A DNA stretch of 64,000 bases, from positions 62,001 through 126,000 of the forward strand of contig NZ_SMRU01000006.1 in NCBI RefSeq assembly GCF_004354015.1, in the 5' to 3' direction. The stretch's first letter is position 1, and each line of letters begins with the position of its first letter. Shown one piece after another: positions 58,314-64,000 of the stretch. The notes under the pieces were generated by a model, which was not told the origin of the DNA, did no database searches, and worked only from the letters and a program-made list of their open reading frames with translations. Both the position numbers and the translations under genes were made by a program. This DNA comes from Arthrobacter terricola. GTDB lineage: Bacteria > Actinomycetota > Actinomycetes > Actinomycetales > Micrococcaceae.

Positions 58314-59055
58314 ACTTAGCCGGCACGAACCGCATGACGGTGGTAAGCACCTTGTACCGTTTGCTCGGAACGGAAATCCCCTTGCCGCGTGCGTTGTCTT
58401 CCAACCCTTCCCGGACCACGTTTTCGGCGTTGAGCCACAGGAAGCCGGGGATAGCCCTTTTATCCATGGACATGCGCTGGTGGAATTCCGTGTGGACGAA
58501 GCCAGGGCAGACTGCCGTCACCTTCACGCCGCGGCCCGCGTAGGCGAGGTTGGCCCATCGGCTGAAGCTGACCTGCCAGGCCTTGGCCGCGGAATAGCTT
58601 CCGCGGTTCGCAAAAGCAGCCACGCTGGCAACGTTGATGATCCGGCCGGAGCCGCGCTCCAGCATTCCTTGCAGGGCGGCATGGCAGAGCTCCAAGGGAG
58701 TCTGGACGTGGAGCCGCAGGTGCCGCTTCTCGTCTTCCACATCGTTCTTCTCGAACGGTTCCAGCAGGCCGATTCCTGCGTTGTTGACCAGCACCTCCAC
58801 CGGGCGCGAAGCGTCCTGCAGGCGTGCGACGACGGCTGCCACGCCGGCGTCCGTGGTCAGGTCGGCGGGCAGCACCTCAGCCGTGATGCTGTAGTCGCGC
58901 TCCAGGACTTCCGCTTCGGCACGGAGGCGGCCCTCGTCGCGCGCCACGAGGATGAGGTGGTGCCCATCCTGTGCGAGCTGACGGGAGAACTCGGCTCCCA
59001 TACCGGCCGAGGCCCCCGTGACAAGCGCGGTAATGGCATCTGCTTTCGTAGTCAT
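58279..59055 (-). CDS. short-chain dehydrogenase/reductase
   Basis: This 258-residue NAD(P)-dependent enzyme shows TGASAGMGAEFSRQLAQDGHHLILVARDE (cofactor loop, with Arg favouring NADP), NNAGIG, and the catalytic NVASVAAF followed by GSYSAAKAW, with Tyr and Lys. The RRRLE tail is basic. Substrate is unknown; it resembles DltE/YqjQ-like SDRs. It is divergent from the MarR gene, sharing the 56-bp region with a MarR-type operator. Confidence 0.9.
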   Translation of the reverse strand: MTTKADAITALVTGASAGMGAEFSRQLAQDGHHLILVARDEGRLRAEAEVLERDYSITAEVLPADLTTDAGVAAVVARLQDASRPVEVLVNNAGIGLLEPFEKNDVEDEKRHLRLHVQTPLELCHAALQGMLERGSGRIINVASVAAFANRGSYSAAKAWQVSFSRWANLAYAGRGVKVTAVCPGFVHTEFHQRMSMDKRAIPGFLWLNAENVVREGLEDNARGKGISVPSKRYKVLTTVMRFVPAKFTSGPARRRLE

Positions 59056-59088
59056 GGGCCAAGACTAACGGGTAGGAGACAGCAAGCC

Positions 59089-59101
59089 TTGCATTATGCA
59101 A
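59089..59101. promoter_or_regulatory. candidate MarR operator TTGCATTATGCAA
   Basis: This 13-bp perfect palindrome with a single central base lies between the divergent SDR and MarR starts, 10 bp before the MarR ATG. Size and position fit a MarR-family site controlling both directions. Confidence 0.7.
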
Positions 59102-59111
59102 TAGTTGTCGT

Positions 59112-59567
59112 ATGCCAAATCCTCTCGACAGCCAGATCGACGCCCTCCAGCGCGCTACGCGGGACCTGCTCGCCGTCGCAATGCGCAGTGTTGACGAGGT
59201 GACGGACTTGTCCATGCCACAAATGCGCATGCTGTTCGCCCTCCACGACCACGGAACGGTACCCAGCGGCACGCTCGCGCACGTCCTCGAAGTATCCGGT
59301 TCCTCAGTAACCCGCCTTGCCGACCGCTTGTGCGCGGGAGGATATGTCCAGCGCACCGCCGTGCCGGAAAACCGCAGTCTCGTGCTCCTTTCCCTGACCG
59401 AGGCCGGCCGGGAGGCCGTCGCGGCCGTCGTCCGCCGGCGCGACGACGAATTCCGCCAAGCGCTGTCCCACCTCAGCCCGGAGCTCCGGGAACAACTCGC
59501 CGAAGGACTCACGGCGCTGCATGGGCACCTTTCCGAGGCCTCCCTGAGCCGGGCGGTAGTGGCATGA
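59112..59567 (+). CDS. MarR-family transcriptional regulator
   Basis: This 151-residue winged-helix regulator has LSMPQMRMLFALHDHGTVPSGTLAHVLEVSGSSVTRLADRLCAGGYVQRTAVPENRSLVLLSLTEAGREAV, a complete MarR DNA-binding domain with the DxR-like wing PENRS. It precedes a ClC gene, overlapping it as ATGA, and is divergent from the SDR gene. It probably represses both through the palindrome at 59089. Confidence 0.9.
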   Translation: MPNPLDSQIDALQRATRDLLAVAMRSVDEVTDLSMPQMRMLFALHDHGTVPSGTLAHVLEVSGSSVTRLADRLCAGGYVQRTAVPENRSLVLLSLTEAGREAVAAVVRRRDDEFRQALSHLSPELREQLAEGLTALHGHLSEASLSRAVVA

Positions 59568-61168
59568 GCGGCCATCGAAGCCACCCGTTGAGCGATTTCG
59601 CCGTCGACCGGCGAATGGTGCTCGTGGCAGCCCTCGCAATCCCGGTCGGCGCACTCGGCGCCCTCGCGGCGTGGGCGCTCCTTGGCCTGATCGGCTTGGC
59701 GACCAACCTCTTCTTCTACGGCCGGATCTCCACCAGCCTCGTCGCCGTCGGCAGCGGGCATCCGTGGTGGCAAGTGCTCTTCCTACCGGTCGCGGGCGGG
59801 CTCGTCATTGGACTCATGGCCCGATTCGGCTCGGAGAAGATCCGCGGCCACGGGATGCCCGAAGCCATCGAATCCATCCTGATCGGCGGCAGCCGCATCG
59901 CGCCGAAGGTCGCCGTACTCAAACCCGTTTCGGCAGCGATCAGCATCGGCTCGGGCGGACCATTCGGCGCCGAAGGACCCATCATCATGACGGGCGGGGC
60001 CATCGGTTCGATCCTGGCCCAGCACCTCCACCTCACGGCGGACGAACGTAAGACGCTGCTGGTTGCGGGCGCGGCCTCCGGCATGGCCGCGACGTTCAAC
60101 TCACCGCTCGCGGCCGTCCTGCTAGCCGTCGAACTACTCCTTTTCGAATGGCGTCCACGCAGCTTCATCCCCGTCGCTGCAGGCGTCGCCGTGTCCACCG
60201 TGGTGCGCGGCGTGATCCTCGGCAACTCCCCGATCTTCCCGGTCCCGACCGAAGGACTCCACCTGACACCCGGCATCGAGGCGCTGGCCGCCGTCGTCGG
60301 CCTTTCCGGCGCGATCGTCGCCGCCGGCGCGACGTGGCTCGTGTACCGCGCCGAAGACGCGTTCGCCCGTCTGCCCTTCCACTGGATGTGGTGGCCCGCG
60401 ATCGGCGGACTCATCATCGGTGCGGGCGGCCTCATCGAGCCGCGTGCGCTCGGCGTGGGTTACGACGTCATCGACCAACTGCTCACGGGCCGAGCCACCA
60501 CCGGCCTCATTGTGGGCATCCTGGTAGTCAAGACGCTCATCTGGTCACTGTCCCTCGGCAGCGGGACGTCCGGCGGCGTGCTCGCACCGATCTTCATGAT
60601 CGGCGGTGCGCTCGGCGCGGCGGCCGGCCTCGTTTTGCCAAGCGTCATCCCGGGGTTCTGGGCCCTGCTCGGGCTCACTGCCGTCGTCGGGGGCGTCATG
60701 CGCTCTCCCCTGACGGGTGTCATCTTCACCCTTGAACTGACCCATGCGTGGGCCGTGGCGCTTCCGCTGCTCATCGCTTCGGTCGTCGCTTACGGGGCTT
60801 CCGTCCTGTTCCTTCGCCGTTCGGTGCTGACTGAGAAGATCGCGCGGCGCGGACTCCACCTGACCCGCGACTACACCACAGATCCGCTCGAAACCTTCTT
60901 CTGCGAGGACATCATGCGGGCACCAGCGGCAGCGCTTCCGGACGGAGCGCCCGTGCTCCACCCGCGCGAAACCGCCCGGCACGCGGCGTACGTCCTCGCG
61001 CTGTCGGGCGCGGCGGAGGCCGCGGTAATGGACGACGGCGGCACGTGCCTCGGGCTTATCGGCCCGCCCGAGCTTCTGGCCGCGCGGCTTCACGACCTCA
61101 GCGAAGCCACCGACCGCGACCGCTCGCTCCGCTACCTCACCCGGGTAGGGGCCCAAGCCGCCAAGTAG
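59564..61168 (+). CDS. ClC-family chloride channel or H+/Cl- exchanger
   Basis: This 534-residue membrane protein has the ClC core. The selectivity loops read GSGGPFGAEGPII (GREGP equivalent) and GSGTSGGVLAPIFMIGGALGAAAG (GGIFAP equivalent). The gating Glu is the E of GAEGP. The C-terminal 100 residues look like a degenerate CBS pair. ATG 59564 overlaps the marR stop. Regulation by MarR is inferred from this coupling. Confidence 0.9.
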   Translation: MSGHRSHPLSDFAVDRRMVLVAALAIPVGALGALAAWALLGLIGLATNLFFYGRISTSLVAVGSGHPWWQVLFLPVAGGLVIGLMARFGSEKIRGHGMPEAIESILIGGSRIAPKVAVLKPVSAAISIGSGGPFGAEGPIIMTGGAIGSILAQHLHLTADERKTLLVAGAASGMAATFNSPLAAVLLAVELLLFEWRPRSFIPVAAGVAVSTVVRGVILGNSPIFPVPTEGLHLTPGIEALAAVVGLSGAIVAAGATWLVYRAEDAFARLPFHWMWWPAIGGLIIGAGGLIEPRALGVGYDVIDQLLTGRATTGLIVGILVVKTLIWSLSLGSGTSGGVLAPIFMIGGALGAAAGLVLPSVIPGFWALLGLTAVVGGVMRSPLTGVIFTLELTHAWAVALPLLIASVVAYGASVLFLRRSVLTEKIARRGLHLTRDYTTDPLETFFCEDIMRAPAAALPDGAPVLHPRETARHAAYVLALSGAAEAAVMDDGGTCLGLIGPPELLAARLHDLSEATDRDRSLRYLTRVGAQAAK

Positions 61169-61201
61169 GCACCCCTGCCCCGTGAGGGAGGGGAAGGGAT
61201 G

Positions 61202-62356
61202 TTAGCTCGTCCTTCGACGGCCAAGGATTTGCGGGTCGTCGGGCTTGGTCTCTTGGGAAGTACGGTTCTTCGGCCGCGACGGCATGATCGGCTCGGAGGG
61301 GAACCGCCGCGGGCCACTCCACATCGAGGGCGGTGCGTCGATCGCGTAGGCGAGTGCGTACGCGACTTTCTCGTAGTTGACGCGCCAACCCCTGAAGTGC
61401 GGCCACGCCTGCTCCGCGGTCACTTCAATCGGGTAGTCGACGCTCCGCATCAACTCCACGGCTTCTTGGAAGTCCGCGAACGTCACGTCGATCGGAGAAT
61501 CGGGATCCGGATCATCGTCCACCGGGATACCGATTGCCCGCGCGACCTGCCTCAAGCAGGTGAAGCCCATCCGGAGGACCAGCCGGGCCCGGGTGCTCGG
61601 GGCCGATCCCGGACTCAAGGCGAGTTGCAGGGCAGCCGCGTCCATCACGCTCAAGAGGGAGTTGAGCCAGTTGGATTGGGCAGACGGCGAACGGAACCAC
61701 ACCAAAGTGAGGTAGGTGCTGTGCGATTCGGCCACATCGGCCGCCCACCGTTCCCATGTCCGGTAGAGGTCGCTTAGCTCGCTCGTGCTGTTTTGCGCGG
61801 CCATGCCAAACCTCGTGCGCACCAGGAGTTCCGGCCCCCAGGAAGGCGCACCCGCCCTCGAAACAAGCAGGGTCACCTCCGCTTCGCGCCGGTTGAAAGC
61901 CGCATACAGGGTTGGCAGATACCCGATTTGCAGGGCGATGACTATCAAACCCGTATACGCGGCCGCGTAAACCAGCACAGTGTTCCCCACGTTGGACGGC
62001 GCCGCGTACCCCAAAGTGAACATCGCCGAACCGGCCTCGCTGGACGCCTGCCAGATATCTCCCTCAACGAACGGCAGCAGCAAGAGGCTGAACGAAACGT
62101 CGAACAAGACCACCCACACCAGCAACCGGACGAACAAGGACATCGGAGATTGCCACGACAAAATCCGGTCGCGGACCTCGTAGCTCGTGACCGGAATGGT
62201 GATGGTGCGGAAAATCTTCGACGTCGCGAGGGCGGTAACCCGGGAAAGCCTGCTGCGCAGCGGTCGCGGCACAATGAGGGTCCCAATCACGCTCATCCAT
62301 GTCAGGAGCAGCATCACCCCGCCCACGGAGAAGCACACCCAGTCGATCACGGCCAC
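61202..62356 (-). CDS. ion-channel-like membrane protein with large cytosolic domain
   Basis: This is a 384-residue protein. Two N-terminal membrane helices, then two more (FVRLLVWVVLFDVSFSLLLLPF and VLVYAAAYTGLIVIALQIGYLPTLYAAF) enclose AGSAMFTLGYAAPSNVGN, which looks like a K+-channel pore loop with TLGYAAP in place of TxGYGD. The C-terminal 220 residues are soluble and helical with no recognised domain. The start is GTG 62356. Transport has to be regarded as unproven. Confidence 0.65.
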   Translation of the reverse strand: MAVIDWVCFSVGGVMLLLTWMSVIGTLIVPRPLRSRLSRVTALATSKIFRTITIPVTSYEVRDRILSWQSPMSLFVRLLVWVVLFDVSFSLLLLPFVEGDIWQASSEAGSAMFTLGYAAPSNVGNTVLVYAAAYTGLIVIALQIGYLPTLYAAFNRREAEVTLLVSRAGAPSWGPELLVRTRFGMAAQNSTSELSDLYRTWERWAADVAESHSTYLTLVWFRSPSAQSNWLNSLLSVMDAAALQLALSPGSAPSTRARLVLRMGFTCLRQVARAIGIPVDDDPDPDSPIDVTFADFQEAVELMRSVDYPIEVTAEQAWPHFRGWRVNYEKVAYALAYAIDAPPSMWSGPRRFPSEPIMPSRPKNRTSQETKPDDPQILGRRRTS

Positions 62357-62383
62357 GGGTCCCTCCGCCGGCGAAACGGAACG

Positions 62384-62740
62384 CTAATCGTTGCCGGGTT
62401 CGCCCACGGGCGGTTCCGGCGGCCAATCGACGTCGAGCTCGTAACCCTCGTGCGCCCGGAGGTAAGCGGCGATGAACGGGCAATGCGGGATGATCCTCTT
62501 GCCGGAGGCCACGACGTCGTCGAGGGCGAAATGCGCCAAAACCTTGGCCAATCCCTTCCCCTTGAACTGTGGCCGGGTCTCGGTGTGGAGGAAATCGATG
62601 TGCCCCGGTTTGTCCATGAACTGCGAGATCACGGCCACTTCGCCATCAACCAGAAGCTCGTAGCGATGGAATTTGTCGTTCCTGACGGTCGTGACGTGAG
62701 CGCTGAACGACTCTGCCGTGGATTCCGTGAACTCAGTCAT
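62384..62740 (-). CDS. GNAT-like N-acetyltransferase (YjdJ type)
   Basis: This 118-residue small GNAT has HRYELLVDGEVAVISQFMDKPGHIDFLHTETRPQFKGKGLAKVLAHFALDDVVASGKRIIPHCPFIAAYLRAHEGY. The GKGLA loop binds acetyl-CoA, and the IPHCPF Cys is typical of the YjdJ/human GTLF3B-like subgroup. Its ATG overlaps the stop of the upstream acyltransferase gene. Confidence 0.88.
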   Translation of the reverse strand: MTEFTESTAESFSAHVTTVRNDKFHRYELLVDGEVAVISQFMDKPGHIDFLHTETRPQFKGKGLAKVLAHFALDDVVASGKRIIPHCPFIAAYLRAHEGYELDVDWPPEPPVGEPGND

Positions 62741-63999
62741 GAGTCGAGATTGGCACGTAAACCTTGCTCTGGCAATGGCCCCTCAAGCGCACCGCGGGCT
62801 GTCGGCGACGGCCCGTCCGCGGGCACACGCCCCAGCAACAGAACCGCGAGCGCGAAGCACGCCGAACCCCCACCCAACAGGGTCAGCGTGAGACCGTTGA
62901 AAGCGGCGTCCACCATCGGAATGAAGACCACGACGCCGGCAGTCACCACCGCGGTATGGGCCCGCCCGCGCGCGTGGACGGCCGCCGTCGGGCGCTCTTC
63001 GAGCCGGCCGCAGAGCAGCAGGACCGGCACCAGGAGAACGACGACGGCGAGCAGCACGAGCGGCCGCGCCCACCACCATCCAGCCGTTCCAGCTGCCGGT
63101 TTGGGGAACGGGGTGAGCAGGAGCAGGCCGGACATCGCCACGAGGAGCGGCAAGTGCCAAAGGTAGATAGTCATCGATCGCCGGCCCGCCACGGCCACCA
63201 CCCAACTGACCCAACGAACGTTGGCCAGCCACGCAATTCCCGGCCGCAAGAGCTGGAGGGTGGCTGCTTGCGACAAGCCCAGGAGGAGCATGCAGAAGTT
63301 CGGCGGATTCAGGTCCACAATCATGTTCCCGGAGTAGACCCCGATCCCGGTCACGAGACCTAGCAGCAGGTTGCTGCCCGCGATCAGGCCCACGAACCAA
63401 CCCCGGCTTCGTCCCGCGAAGATGCCGTCGGCAATGAAGAAACCGAACTGCTGGACGGAGCACCAGACGAAAAGCATGTTGAGGGATGCGAGAAGCGGGA
63501 AGGCCCCGCGCAGGGAATCAACCGTGATCACTGCCGCTACGAGGCCGCCCAGGGTCAACCATGGGGAACGGGCATGGAGGCGGGCCAGCAACGGAACGCT
63601 GAGCTGCGTTGCGAGGTACGCGGCGAGGAACCACAAGGGCATTCCCGCGCCGGTGGCGATGAGTTGGATCACTTGGGGGTCGACGCCGGAAAGCCGCGCA
63701 GCCGAAAGGCCCAGGAACATTGCGGCCAGCAGGGCGGTCGCCGGACGGATGAGGCGCAAGAGCCGCAATTGGGCGTAGTCGACGCCGGTCCCGCCCCGCC
63801 CGCGGAGCCTGCGCCACGAGCCAAGCCCCGTGATGCCGCCAAGCACGAAGAACAGCGGCATGATTTGGAAAACCCATAGCACCGGCTCAAACCATCGCTG
63901 ATCCATGAGGGTGTTTTCGGTGGTGACCGTCCCGTCCGGATGGAGGACAGGACTGACCATCATGCAGTGGGAAAGCACCACGAGGACCAGGCAGAAGAA
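62737..63999 (-). CDS. acyltransferase 3 family membrane protein (5' end cut by window edge)
   Basis: The frame is open to the right edge, so the start is missing. What remains is about 420 residues with ten helices. FCLVLVVLSHC near the edge is the first helix with the catalytic His; PLFFVLGGITGLGSWRRLRGRGG, RRSMTIYLWHLPLLVAM follow. It should acylate an exported sugar or lipid. It is coupled to the GNAT gene by a 4-bp overlap. Confidence 0.88.
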   Translation of the reverse strand, partial: FFCLVLVVLSHCMMVSPVLHPDGTVTTENTLMDQRWFEPVLWVFQIMPLFFVLGGITGLGSWRRLRGRGGTGVDYAQLRLLRLIRPATALLAAMFLGLSAARLSGVDPQVIQLIATGAGMPLWFLAAYLATQLSVPLLARLHARSPWLTLGGLVAAVITVDSLRGAFPLLASLNMLFVWCSVQQFGFFIADGIFAGRSRGWFVGLIAGSNLLLGLVTGIGVYSGNMIVDLNPPNFCMLLLGLSQAATLQLLRPGIAWLANVRWVSWVVAVAGRRSMTIYLWHLPLLVAMSGLLLLTPFPKPAAGTAGWWWARPLVLLAVVVLLVPVLLLCGRLEERPTAAVHARGRAHTAVVTAGVVVFIPMVDAAFNGLTLTLLGGGSACFALAVLLLGRVPADGPSPTARGALEGPLPEQGLRANLDS

Positions 64000-64000
64000 G

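Overview
The window is a high-GC stretch of actinobacterial chromosome. Gene content and protein style point to the Micrococcaceae, most likely Arthrobacter, Pseudarthrobacter or Paenarthrobacter: divergent Ku/LigD, pxpABC with reversed gene order, an MHS transporter beside 3-hydroxybutyrate dehydrogenase, AzlCD, a DeoR-led fructose PTS operon carrying ptsI and ptsH, and BldC-like and GAF-ANTAR regulators. This assignment is inferred from protein character, not from a marker gene. I saw no rRNA, tRNA, CRISPR array, insertion sequence or prophage. Both edges cut a gene: an amino acid permease on the left and an acyltransferase on the right.

Layout. 1-4.9 kb: permease, LysE exporter, Ala/Pro-rich secreted protein, a BldC-like HTH gene coupled to a small basic protein, and a membrane diguanylate cyclase. 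5-8.2 kb: 3-hydroxybutyrate uptake/oxidation operon with a divergent LysR gene. 8.2-15.8 kb: two SAM-fold enzymes, a thiamine-binding protein, TetR, DoxX-AzlC-AzlD, a fumarylacetoacetase-family hydrolase, GDPD and DUF445. 15.9-21.3 kb: 5-oxoprolinase operon (EcsC-like, pxpA, pxpB, pxpC), a tiny acidic ORF, AlkD-like protein and a macrolide-type glycosyltransferase. 21.3-27.1 kb: membrane protein, then a LacI/beta-phosphoglucomutase/GH65 phosphorylase operon. 27-30 kb: esterase, SRPBCC protein, a frame-disrupted GAF-ANTAR gene and a Cys-rich zinc-ribbon-like protein. 30.4-36.4 kb: fruR-fruK-fruA-ptsI-ptsH, a complete PEP-to-fructose-1,6-bisphosphate route. 36.4-43.8 kb: a genome-protection and stress island with topoisomerase IB, Dps, CsbD, a second zinc-ribbon-like paralogue, a Rho-N/SAP-like protein, Ku and LigD. 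44-51.8 kb: PrmC-like methyltransferase, ProP-like transporter, RES/HTH toxin-antitoxin pair, a two-component system with a divergent secreted protein, and a VOC protein. 51.8-64 kb: envelope genes (two acyltransferases, GtrA, DUF2142), a Clp-N/HTH pair, FUSC, SDR, MarR-ClC, a channel-like membrane protein and GNATs.

The least explained signals are non-coding. A palindromic repeat family occurs at three loci, and every wide gap between convergent genes carries a palindrome, including a perfect loop-less 58-bp one after ligD. The zinc-ribbon-like gene at 29443 has its start codon in the loop of a perfect 11-bp hairpin, preceded by a 10-codon ORF that stops inside the stem. A canonical Shine-Dalgarno before the PrmC-like gene faces an ATC codon and is mirrored by an anti-Shine-Dalgarno run. 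The 10-mer GCCGTCGTAC occurs seven times on one strand and once on the other.
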